Shown: positions 39,828 through 47,625 of the stretch, piece after piece
Numbering within the stretch: the first letter of the stretch is position 1
Layout: each line of letters begins with the position of its first letter
Origin: Nocardia bhagyanarayanae
GTDB lineage: Bacteria; Actinomycetota; Actinomycetes; Mycobacteriales; Mycobacteriaceae
Direction of reading: 5' to 3'
Length of the DNA stretch: 64,000 nucleotides
Assembly: GCF_006716565.1 (NCBI RefSeq)
Contig: NZ_VFPG01000001.1
Coordinates: forward strand, 4,340,001-4,404,000
Notes under the pieces: generated by a model
The model's database searches: none
Told to the model about the DNA's origin: nothing
Seen by the model: the letters and a program-made list of their open reading frames with translations, nothing else
Program-made: the position numbers and the translations under genes

Positions 39828-40138
39828 CGCTCGTCCTCTCGATGATCGCTGGATAATCCGTCGCCCGCCCCGGCGCTCAGGCTCGCGCCGTACCAGGTCA
39901 GGCCGAAGATTTGGGTCAGCACCGCGGTCTTCCACGGGGACTGCCCGGTGCCGCGGGTGGCGCGCAGCGCGACCGGAATCTGCGCCGCGTGCACCACCAC
40001 GCTGAGAAACGCGTCGATCCACCACGCGGCGCGCAGCCACCGGTTGCGCGGCGCCTGCCCGGTACGCGCCACGATCAGACCGGCGGCCAGGTAGAGCCAG
40101 CCGAGAATCGGAATCGCCCGTAGCGCGGTAGTTTTCAT
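39824..40138 (-). CDS. Small membrane protein inside the nlt operon
   Basis: The 104-residue protein has about three membrane segments: IPILGWLYLAAGLIVA (about residues 9-25), an amphipathic WWIDAFLSVVVHAAQIPVAL (about 39-58), and TAVLTQIFGLTWYGASL (about 70-87). A charged tail HREDER follows. It overlaps the ligase gene by 4 nt upstream and the reductase gene by 4 nt downstream, so it must be made in step with them. No family was recognised. It could anchor the pathway enzymes at the membrane; that is inference. Confidence 0.78.
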   Translation of the reverse strand: MKTTALRAIPILGWLYLAAGLIVARTGQAPRNRWLRAAWWIDAFLSVVVHAAQIPVALRATRGTGQSPWKTAVLTQIFGLTWYGASLSAGAGDGLSSDHREDER

Positions 40139-41814
40139 CGTCGCCCCTCGGCTTTCAACTGCTTGTCCGCCCATACCGCGAGCTGTTCGCGGCCGATCTT
40201 GGCGTTGTGCCGGATGTCCACCGGGAACTTCGGATGTACGAGCACATCGGTGATCGGCTTGGTGAGTTCGAATTCGGTGGCGCGGGTGCGCAATTTCATC
40301 TCGACGGCGGTGCGGTCCGCGCCCGGCTTCAGCTCGACGCACAGCACGGCCCGTTGCGCACCCCGCTCACCGACGCCGACCAGCGCCGTGCGGGCCACGC
40401 CGGGCACCGTGTTGAAGATCTGCTCGACCTGCACGGTGAACATCGGTCCGTCCGTGGTCACCACCCGCTGACTCTTGCGACCGCAGAACCAGATCCGGCC
40501 CTGCTCATCGATCCAGGCCAAGTCGCCGGTGCGGTGCCAGATCCGCGCGCCGTCGACGATCTTGCCTTGGCGGTTGGCCTCCTCGGGCCAGTAGTACTCG
40601 GTGCTGACGTTCGGACCCGAGACGACGAGTTCGCCGACGCCTCCGGTCTGCTCGAGCTCGCCCGCCAGTTCCTCGGCGCGCGCCCAGGTGGGGATCGGCG
40701 CGTCGGTGATGGCCACCAGGCGCGCCTCGACCCGGTCCGACGGCCGCCCGATGCAGATGCCATCGCCCTGGTGCGCCCTCGTCACCAAACCACCGAGGAG
40801 CTCCCGTGATTCGATGGTGGACATGGGCAGCGCCTCGGTGGAGCCGTAGCCCGCGAAGATCCGCACGTCCTCGGCGAGCACCTCGCGCAGACCGGCGATG
40901 CACCAGTCCGGCACCGGCGCGCCGCCGGAGTAGATGCTGCCGAGCGTGGGCAGCGCCGTCGGGTGCTGCTCGAGGTGGCGCAGCATCGGTATCAGCACCG
41001 CCGGGGAGGCGAACATGGTCCGCACGCCGAACTTGGCGATGGCGTCGACCACGTGCGCCGGATCGGTCGAACCGACCTTGCTGGGAATCAGTGGCGGCAG
41101 TACGCAGCGCGCACCGAGCAGTAGATCGAGCACGCCGACCAGCGGCAGCGTGATCAAGGAGGTGTCCGGCGGGACGTGGTCGCGCGCGGTGTCGACCTGC
41201 TCCACCATGGCGGCGAGGTTGCCGTGGGTGAGTTGAACCGCCTTGGCCGGCCCGGTGCTTCCGGTGGTGAAGGCGATGAGCAGCAGACTGTCCGGGTCGG
41301 CCGGTGCGCGCTGCGGCAGCGGACCCCGCGGTCGGCGGCCCCAGTCCGCCAACCGCTCGCCGCGCCAGAACCACTGCTTGCCGACGGTGACCGCGATGCG
41401 CACGCTGCGGAAGCTGTGGCGGAACAGGACGCGCAGCGCGTGCGCCTGCGGGATGCCGATGAACGCCTCGGCGTCCACCGCGCGCAGGCAGCGCAGCATC
41501 TTGCGTACGCCCATGCCCGGGTCGATGACCACCGGCACGGCGCCGATCTTCAACAACGCGAACATGATCGCGTAGAGCTCGGGACTCGGCAGCACCAGCA
41601 CGACGGTGCGGGTGCCGGTGCCGACGCCCGAGGCGGTGAGCCGCTCGGCGATCGCGTCCGACCACTCGTCGAGTTCGCGATAGCCGAGGTGCCGGTAGGC
41701 CGGCAGGCCATCGGGATTCTTCCCCTCGGGGTAGATCACCGCTTGGCGGTCCGGCTCCGTGCGCGCGAACGCACGGAACCGGTCGATGGCCTGCCAGTAG
41801 TTCCCTTCGGTCAC
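40135..41814 (-). CDS. nltC: AMP-forming beta-lactone synthetase-like ligase (OleC/NltC)
   Basis: The 559-residue member of the acyl-AMP ligase superfamily has the P-loop-like A3 motif AFTTGSTGPAKAVQLTHGN, GYGSTEALPMS (A5), RTGDLAWIDEQGRIWFCGR (A7/A8) and a C-terminal Lys region (NAKIGREQL). Sequence alone resembles fatty acid-CoA ligases. The setting beside a KSIII pair and an OleD-type reductase identifies the OleC/NltC class, which adenylates beta-hydroxyacids and closes a beta-lactone ring. The GTG start at 41814 overlaps the previous stop by 4 nt. Confidence 0.88.
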   Translation of the reverse strand: MTEGNYWQAIDRFRAFARTEPDRQAVIYPEGKNPDGLPAYRHLGYRELDEWSDAIAERLTASGVGTGTRTVVLVLPSPELYAIMFALLKIGAVPVVIDPGMGVRKMLRCLRAVDAEAFIGIPQAHALRVLFRHSFRSVRIAVTVGKQWFWRGERLADWGRRPRGPLPQRAPADPDSLLLIAFTTGSTGPAKAVQLTHGNLAAMVEQVDTARDHVPPDTSLITLPLVGVLDLLLGARCVLPPLIPSKVGSTDPAHVVDAIAKFGVRTMFASPAVLIPMLRHLEQHPTALPTLGSIYSGGAPVPDWCIAGLREVLAEDVRIFAGYGSTEALPMSTIESRELLGGLVTRAHQGDGICIGRPSDRVEARLVAITDAPIPTWARAEELAGELEQTGGVGELVVSGPNVSTEYYWPEEANRQGKIVDGARIWHRTGDLAWIDEQGRIWFCGRKSQRVVTTDGPMFTVQVEQIFNTVPGVARTALVGVGERGAQRAVLCVELKPGADRTAVEMKLRTRATEFELTKPITDVLVHPKFPVDIRHNAKIGREQLAVWADKQLKAEGRR

Positions 41815-42725
41815 GCGGGCGCCCCGACGAGGGCCGGCAGCTGGTACAGCACCGCCGCGGCCGACGGACCCGCGCCCGCCGCGACGAACAGCACCCGCGT
41901 GTGCGAGCCGAGCGACTCCTGCGCCACGGCGCGGTCGTAGGCGATCGTCAGCGCGGCGGTGTGCGGGTCACCGTAGGACAGGTCCGGCGTACGCACCGAA
42001 TCACGGGCGATGCCGAGCGAATCCGCCAGCCGCAGCGGGAATTCCGCGCTCGGCGTGGAGGCGATGAGCACCGTCCCCGACAGGTCGGCGGCACCGTCCT
42101 CGGCGAGCGCCGCCCGCGCGGTCTCCAGCGCGATCTCGAGCAAGCGGTCCTCGAAGCCGGGCTCGCGCTCGACGGTCATCAGGCCGCGGCCGACGGTGCC
42201 CATGGTGGCGGTGTCGACGTAGGCCTCGATGGCCGGGGTGCCCTCGGCGGTCGCGGTGTGTACGCGGCCGAAGCCCTCGGGCTCGTCGGTGCGCTCCAGC
42301 AACAGAGCGGCACCCGCTGTGGCGTAGGGGAATTCGTCGTCGGCAACCGCGCGGGTGAGCGACGGGTGGGTATCGCCGGAGACGATCAGCACGTGTTCGG
42401 CGCTGCCGGTCTCCAGGATCGAGGTGGCCACCTGCACCGCGTTGAGCACGCCGATCGCGCCGTTCATCAGATCGAAGGAGAACGAGGTCGGATCGTCCTT
42501 CTCGTACTCCAGGCCGATGCCCGCCGCCTTCTGGATCAGCGCGGACACCGCCGGTTCCACGATGTTCGAATCGCGGTGCACGCCCGCGTTGATCATCACG
42601 CCGACCTGCTCGGGCTGGATGCCCGCCCGCTCCATCGCGCGCTTCGCGGCGCGACCACTGTGCGTGATGATGCTGTGGGTGTCGCCTGTTCGGCTGACTC
42701 CGGTGGACTTGATACGCACGCCCAT
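41811..42725 (-). CDS. nltB: Cys-less ketoacyl synthase III partner (NltB-like)
   Basis: The 304-residue thiolase-fold protein lacks catalytic residues. Where its neighbour has FDISNACAG, it reads FDLMNGAIG, so the nucleophilic Cys is Ala90. The His loop is replaced by IASTPSA and the Asn by Asp in SYGDPHTA. It keeps a Glu (Glu57, NIVEPAV) aligned with Glu99 of the partner. In OleA a glutamate from one monomer reaches into the other's active site, so this subunit probably donates the Glu to an obligate heterodimer. The gap to the upstream gene is 9 bp. Confidence 0.88.
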   Translation of the reverse strand: MGVRIKSTGVSRTGDTHSIITHSGRAAKRAMERAGIQPEQVGVMINAGVHRDSNIVEPAVSALIQKAAGIGLEYEKDDPTSFSFDLMNGAIGVLNAVQVATSILETGSAEHVLIVSGDTHPSLTRAVADDEFPYATAGAALLLERTDEPEGFGRVHTATAEGTPAIEAYVDTATMGTVGRGLMTVEREPGFEDRLLEIALETARAALAEDGAADLSGTVLIASTPSAEFPLRLADSLGIARDSVRTPDLSYGDPHTAALTIAYDRAVAQESLGSHTRVLFVAAGAGPSAAAVLYQLPALVGAPA

Positions 42726-42734
42726 GTCGATACC

Positions 42735-43784
42735 TCAGACCTTCAGGGAGGAGATGGTGGTGGACAGGAAGCCGGTCACGACGCCCGAGGCGGCCGGAAT
42801 CATCAGCAGTTTCGATCCCGCCGGGATGTTCTGATCGCTGAGCTGATCGTGCAGCACGATGAAATGCGAAGTGGTGGAAGTGTTTCCGTACTTGTGGATG
42901 ACATTGAGGTCCGGCGGCATCGGCGTGCCGAGTTCGCGCGCGGCGATGGCGTTGGCGTACGGGACCGCCGCGGCGCCGAACTGGTGGTGGATGATGTAGT
43001 CGAACTGCTCGTCGGCGAAGGTTTTGCCCTGCTTCTCCAGGTAGCTGCCCTGGGTGTTCGGCCAGAGCATGAACCGGGCCTCGTTGTGCATCTTGCGGTT
43101 GTCGGTGTAGAGCGCGACGCCCGGGGTCCGGCCGCTGGGCATGCCGAGGCACAGGTGCGAGTGCTCCGAGGCCGTCGTCATCTCGATGTAGTGGATCTTG
43201 TCGGCGTCGTCGACCGCCTCGTCCAGCACGAGCGCGCATCCGGAATCGCCGACCGACAGCGAGGCGAACTGCAGATCGTATTTCTCGGAAATCTCGTTCA
43301 CCGCGGTTTCGGAGATCGGCGTAATTGCCTCACCGCTGACCACCATGCCGTTTCGGACGATGCCGGCACGGATCATCCGATCGAGGATGTAGGTACCGGA
43401 GAGCATTCCGGCGCAGGCGTTCGAAATATCGAAAGTGATCGCCTTTCGAGCGCCGACGTGCTTGGCGATCGAGGAGGCGAAAGACGGCTCCATGTACACC
43501 CGGGTGCCGTGCTTGCTGCGCGTGATCGAACTGGAGATGATCACGTCGAGATCGCCGGCGGAATACCGTGACCTGGAAAGACAGTCCTCGGCGGCCTTGA
43601 TGGCGAGCGCGAAGGAATCCTCGTAACTTTCCGGACGCGTATCGTGCACCCGGCGTTCCTTGATTCCTGTGATTCGCTCGAGATCGAACGACGGCGGCAC
43701 TTTCAGCCGCCCGATCAGCTCCTCGGTGGTGACGATTTTCGAGGGCAGATATGCGCCGATGGATTCGAAACGAGAATGCGACAC
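42735..43784 (-). CDS. nltA: Ketoacyl synthase III, catalytic (OleA/NltA-like)
   Basis: The 349-residue thiolase-superfamily enzyme has the full Cys-His-Asn triad: Cys124 in FDISNACAGM, His267 in IIHHQFGAA, and Asn301 in HKYGNTSTTS. In the Ole/Nlt pathway it condenses two long acyl-CoA chains head to head into a 2-alkyl-3-ketoacid. The GTG at 43784 has AGGAG 5 nt upstream. It is the first gene of the seven-gene leftward operon, preceded by a 499-bp AT-richer region. Confidence 0.9.
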   Translation of the reverse strand: MSHSRFESIGAYLPSKIVTTEELIGRLKVPPSFDLERITGIKERRVHDTRPESYEDSFALAIKAAEDCLSRSRYSAGDLDVIISSSITRSKHGTRVYMEPSFASSIAKHVGARKAITFDISNACAGMLSGTYILDRMIRAGIVRNGMVVSGEAITPISETAVNEISEKYDLQFASLSVGDSGCALVLDEAVDDADKIHYIEMTTASEHSHLCLGMPSGRTPGVALYTDNRKMHNEARFMLWPNTQGSYLEKQGKTFADEQFDYIIHHQFGAAAVPYANAIAARELGTPMPPDLNVIHKYGNTSTTSHFIVLHDQLSDQNIPAGSKLLMIPAASGVVTGFLSTTISSLKV

Positions 43785-44283
43785 GTGAGCTCCTGGGAAT
43801 CGTTGACAGATACGGTTCCGGATCTTCTCTGATCGTCGGTGCGTCGGAACACTACCGGACAGTAACTAGAAATGGATACGGCCCGAAATCACGAATCCTT
43901 CTGGGACAGTTGGCCGTTCGAGATATATGTATCGTGTGGTATCACTAACTGGACACCGTCCGGCTATGGCGGCTCGCTATGGTGGCCGGTAGGGGGCGCT
44001 GCACCGTTCTGACACCAGTTTTCCGGGCGTGCCGCGTGAGCGCGTCGAACGGCGGCGTGCCGCGGGCCCATTGTGACGGCGAACAATTCGCTAACCGCGG
44101 TTCGGAGTAGCTGGACGGGTCATGCGCAAGCCGCTGCGCGGGCCCATGTGAGTGAGTTCACTCGGCGGCGCCCGCGCTCGTGCGCGGGAACCGTCGGCCG
44201 ATGCGCCGGACGGCGCCGACTACGCTCGACGTATCGCGGATGCGGCGCCGCACCCGTCCGCAGGAGATCGGAGGAGCTGTGTG
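43785..44283. promoter_or_regulatory. Divergent promoter region between nltA and monooxygenase
   Basis: No gene is evident in this region. The part from 43830 to 43955 is unusually AT-rich and should carry the leftward nlt promoter. It includes the near-palindrome GATATATGTATC (43922-43933). The right part is GC-rich, with GGAGGAG at 44270-44276 serving as ribosome-binding site of the monooxygenase. Confidence 0.5.
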
Positions 44284-45774
44284 ATGACGACCGAGACCGA
44301 GCACGTCGATGTACTCATCGTCGGGGCCGGACTGTCCGGCATCGGTGCGGCGTACCACGTGCGGCAGGCGTTTCCCGGGCGTAGCTTCGCCGTCCTGGAG
44401 AGCCGCGCCGCCCTCGGCGGCACCTGGGATCTGTTCCGCTACCCCGGAATTCGCTCCGACTCGGACATGTACACCCTCGGCTACCGCTTCCGTCCCTGGC
44501 TGGGAGAGAAGGCGATCGCCGACGGCCACACGATCCTCGACTACCTGCGTGACACCGCGCGCGAGAACGGCATCGACGAACACATCCGCTACCACCACCG
44601 CGTCGTGCGCGCCGAGTGGTCCTCGGCCGACAACCGCTGGACCGTGCGCGCCGAGCGCACCGACACGGGCGAGGTGGTCACGCTGACCACCGGTTTCCTG
44701 TGGTGCTGCTCGGGCTACTACCGCTACGACGAGGGCTACACACCGGACTTCCCGGGCACCGAGCGCTTCGCGGGTCCGATCGTCCATCCGCAGCACTGGC
44801 CGGACGAGCTGGACGTGGCGGACAAGCACGTCGTGCTCATCGGCAGCGGCGCCACCGCGGTGACCCTCGGCCCCGCGCTGACCGAGCAGGGCGCGCACGT
44901 CACCATGCTGCAGCGCTCGCCGAGCTACATCATCTCCGCGCCGGAGCGCGACGGCCTGGCCCATCGGGCGCGAAAATGGTTGCCCGCCAAGGCGGCCTAC
45001 GCGGTGGCGCGCGCCAAGAACGTGGCCATCGCGACCGCGATCTACCAGCTGAGCCAGCGCTACCCGGACCGCATGCGGGCCAGGATCCGCGGCTGGCAGC
45101 AGCGCTGGCTGCCGCCGGGCTTCGACATCGACACCCACTTCACGCCGAAGTACAACCCGTGGGACCAGCGCCTGTGTCTCGCGCCGAACGGCGACTTCTT
45201 CCGCGCCATCCGCAAGGGGCGGCTCGACATCGTCACCGATCGCGTGGAGACCTTCACCGAGCGCGGGCTGGCGCTGGCCTCCGGAAACCATCTCGACGCC
45301 GACATCGTCATCACCGCAACGGGTTTGAACCTGCTCGCCTTCGGCGGCATGGAGCTGGTGGTGGACGGGACGCCGGTCGACATGGCCGATCACCTCGCCT
45401 ACAAGGCGATGATGCTGTCCGAGGTGCCGAACTTCGCCTTCGTGATCGGCTACACCAACGCGTCGTGGACGCTCAAGGCGGACCTGGTCAGCGAATACGT
45501 GGTACGGCTGCTGCGGCACATGGACGCGCACGGCTACGCCCGCTGCATGCCGGTGCGCGATCCCTCGGTCGGCAAAGCGCCGCTGTTCACCAACTTCATG
45601 CCCGGCTACGTGCTGCGCGCCGCGACCATGTTCCCGATGCAGGGCGATCGCGCGCCGTGGGCGCTGCGGATGAACTACGTGCGCGATCTGATCACGTTGC
45701 GCCACGGTGCGATCACCGACGGCGCCATGCGATTCGAGCGCGCCGCGCAGCGGGACCCGGTGGCCGCCGAGTAA
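44284..45774 (+). CDS. Baeyer-Villiger-type FAD monooxygenase (EthA-like)
   Basis: The 496-residue flavoprotein has GAGLSGIGAA (FAD Rossmann motif, about residues 14-23), a second GSGATAVT (NADPH site, about 180), and the type I BVMO fingerprint FxGxxxHxxxW in FAGPIVHPQHWP. Length and composition match the EthA group, which activates ethionamide in M. tuberculosis and oxidises ketones to esters. GAGGAG lies 7 nt before the ATG. It diverges from nltA; whether it acts on the ketone-bearing intermediates of that pathway is speculative. Confidence 0.92.
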   Translation: MTTETEHVDVLIVGAGLSGIGAAYHVRQAFPGRSFAVLESRAALGGTWDLFRYPGIRSDSDMYTLGYRFRPWLGEKAIADGHTILDYLRDTARENGIDEHIRYHHRVVRAEWSSADNRWTVRAERTDTGEVVTLTTGFLWCCSGYYRYDEGYTPDFPGTERFAGPIVHPQHWPDELDVADKHVVLIGSGATAVTLGPALTEQGAHVTMLQRSPSYIISAPERDGLAHRARKWLPAKAAYAVARAKNVAIATAIYQLSQRYPDRMRARIRGWQQRWLPPGFDIDTHFTPKYNPWDQRLCLAPNGDFFRAIRKGRLDIVTDRVETFTERGLALASGNHLDADIVITATGLNLLAFGGMELVVDGTPVDMADHLAYKAMMLSEVPNFAFVIGYTNASWTLKADLVSEYVVRLLRHMDAHGYARCMPVRDPSVGKAPLFTNFMPGYVLRAATMFPMQGDRAPWALRMNYVRDLITLRHGAITDGAMRFERAAQRDPVAAE

Positions 45775-45914
45775 CGGCGCTGCTCGACCGAGCCCGTCCA
45801 CGAACCGCGCCCGGCCCCGGGTGCGAAGGTCCGCCGAGTGACCGCGCACGGCTCGAGCGGACGCGGAACTACGTCTAGTGCCGCGTCCGCAAAGGTTGGA
45901 CACGCGATCCGACC

Positions 45915-46040
45915 AAATGTCACCTTCGGTCGGCCCATCGCGATGAATGTCACCTTCGGTCGGTTCACCCGGTAGACAGGCCGGGTGACTGAAGGTGACG
46001 TTCGGTCGGTCTTGCGGGGTGAAGGTGGCCTTCGGTCGGT
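45915..46040. repeat. Four-copy intergenic repeat with 30-bp spacing
   Basis: Four near-identical units share the core TTCGGTCGG, at 45925, 45955, 46001 and 46031. The first two are preceded by ATGTCACC, the last two by GAAGGTG. Within each pair the spacing is exactly 30 bp. TCACCCGG/CCGGGTGA (45965-45988) between the pairs can form a hairpin. It lies between a rightward and a leftward gene, so it could act as a bidirectional terminator or protein-binding array. Confidence 0.75.
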
Positions 46041-46068
46041 TACCGCGCCGACCATTCTGGAAGCGGCC

Positions 46069-46725
46069 CTAGGCGTCGGACGACCTGATCGGCGCGATGG
46101 CGGTGAGCAGGCGGGCGGCGTGCTCGTCGAACCGCTCGCGCGGGACGTCGATCGTGCCGTCCAGCCACGGCCGGTACAGGTAGGCGAGAGCGCCGAAGAT
46201 CGCGTTCGCGTTGAGCACGCTGTCGAGGTGGTCCGGACCGGGTTCGCGGTAGTCGCCCGCGCCGATGGTCATGGCGATGGGCGCGGTGAACAGTTCGATC
46301 AGTTCGTCGCCGCGCTGCGCGAGCACCGGGGTGGATTGCGACTCGACGAACATGATCCGGCCGCGGCGCCGATCCTCGGTCAGATAGTCGGTGAAGGCGG
46401 CGACGACGTGGCGGAACATCGCCTCGCGTTCGATCGGCGCCTCGGTCAGCGCGTCGAGCAGGTGGTCCCGCGCGCCGACGACCACCGTTTCCAGCACGGT
46501 GGTGAGCAGCGTGTCCAGATTCGGAAAGCTCTCGTAGAAGTAGCGCTCGGTCAGACCGGCCTGCCTGCACACCCCGCGCATGGAGATCTCGGACGCGCCG
46601 GCGGTCGCCATCAACTCGGTGGCGGCCTCCACGAGTTGTGTTCTGCGCGTGGCGATTCGCTCGGCGGGGGCCAGACCACGCCAGTTACGCATACGGGCGA
46701 AGGATTCGTCGGAATCGGCGACCAT
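46069..46725 (-). CDS. TetR-family regulator
   Basis: The 218-residue product has an N-terminal HTH (about residues 26-72) with RTQLVEAATELMATAG, SMRGVCRQAGLTERYFYESF, typical of TetR. The ligand domain is unassigned. It ends beside the repeat cluster and starts 61 bp after the stop of the second TetR gene, in the same direction. The neighbours suggest no clear target. Confidence 0.88.
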   Translation of the reverse strand: MVADSDESFARMRNWRGLAPAERIATRRTQLVEAATELMATAGASEISMRGVCRQAGLTERYFYESFPNLDTLLTTVLETVVVGARDHLLDALTEAPIEREAMFRHVVAAFTDYLTEDRRRGRIMFVESQSTPVLAQRGDELIELFTAPIAMTIGAGDYREPGPDHLDSVLNANAIFGALAYLYRPWLDGTIDVPRERFDEHAARLLTAIAPIRSSDA

Positions 46726-46786
46726 CCTTCGATCCTCTCATGCCCGAATCGGCCACGGAGGGGGTCGACTTCCGGCCTCGGCCCGG

Positions 46787-47476
46787 TCAGGAAGACGTCG
46801 GTGCTTCGGGGAAGAGGTTCGGGATGTCGAGTGCGTATTCGATGTCGGCGCGGGTGCCGAGGGTGGTCAGCAGGACGCGGATCATGGTGAGCCGCGCGGC
46901 GTCGACCGTCTCGGCGTCGGGTTCGGCGCCGGGCGCGGTGCCCGAGGAGATGCGGTAGACGACGTATTCGCAGACGTGCAGCGCGGCGTCCAGATCGAGC
47001 GGGGCGGGCACCGGTCTGCCCAGTTCGGTGAACGTCTCGCGGACGGTCGCGCGGATGTCGTCGAGGGCGCGCTCGCGATAGGCGGAGACCGGCGAGGCCG
47101 GATCGTGCAGTTCGGCGAACAGCGGGCGCAGCATGGCGCCGTGGCCGCGGGCCCAGTCCAGGTAGGCGTCGATGAGCCGGATACCGAGTTCGACGGGCTC
47201 GTCGGTGCCGGTTAGCGCGGCGCGGATTCCCCCGACCAGGCCCTCGTTGGAGGCGGCCAGCAACACGTGCAGCGGTTCGGCGGCGTTGCCGAAGTATCGG
47301 TAGAAGGTCGGCCGCGCCAATCCGGCCTGCTCGATGATCTGCGCGACGCTCAGGCCGCGAGAACCGTTGCGAGTGAACACTTCCGCGGTCGCGAGCACGA
47401 TCCTGGCCTTGACCTCCTCGGCCTGCTCTCTGGTCTGCGGCGGGCGGCCGCGGCGGGTCGGCGCGTCAGTCGGCAT
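46787..47476 (-). CDS. TetR-family regulator divergent from aldehyde dehydrogenase
   Basis: The 229-residue product has a basic N-terminus (RRGRPPQT) and the HTH ARIVLATAEVFTRNGSRG, SVAQIIEQAGLARPTFYRYFG. It is divergent from the aldehyde dehydrogenase across 149 bp that contain a promoter and an ACTG-TT-CAGT palindrome. It is therefore the likely repressor of the dehydrogenase-SDR pair and possibly of itself. The inducer is unknown. Confidence 0.88.
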   Translation of the reverse strand: MPTDAPTRRGRPPQTREQAEEVKARIVLATAEVFTRNGSRGLSVAQIIEQAGLARPTFYRYFGNAAEPLHVLLAASNEGLVGGIRAALTGTDEPVELGIRLIDAYLDWARGHGAMLRPLFAELHDPASPVSAYRERALDDIRATVRETFTELGRPVPAPLDLDAALHVCEYVVYRISSGTAPGAEPDAETVDAARLTMIRVLLTTLGTRADIEYALDIPNLFPEAPTSS

Positions 47477-47529
47477 CGTGAGGCCTCACAGCCTGAGGTC
47501 GGGCATGTCTGTGCTGCACGACGGAGAGC

Positions 47530-47560
47530 TTGACACGGGACACGTCACAAGGATTAATCT
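47530..47560 (+). promoter_or_regulatory. Candidate promoter of the aldehyde dehydrogenase gene
   Basis: TTGACA at 47530-47535 and ATTAAT (47553-47558, 17-bp spacer) or TAATCT (47555-47560, 19-bp spacer) form a rare clear -35/-10 pair in this GC-rich sequence, about 65 bp before the ATG at 47626. Confidence 0.6.
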
Positions 47561-47566
47561 AACACC

Positions 47567-47576
47567 ACTGTTCAGT
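47567..47576. promoter_or_regulatory. Candidate TetR operator
   Basis: The palindrome ACTGTTCAGT lies just downstream of the -10 element, where a bound repressor would block initiation. The divergent TetR gene is the natural candidate to bind it. Confidence 0.5.
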
Positions 47577-47625
47577 AAATGCTCTGGACGCGCGCATCCG
47601 ACTCCGTCCCACGAGAGGGCCGACA

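Noticed and set aside
43751..43948. Short plus-strand frame over the nltA start and promoter
   Set aside because: It crosses an AT-rich promoter region, has no ribosome-binding site and overlaps the nltA coding start.
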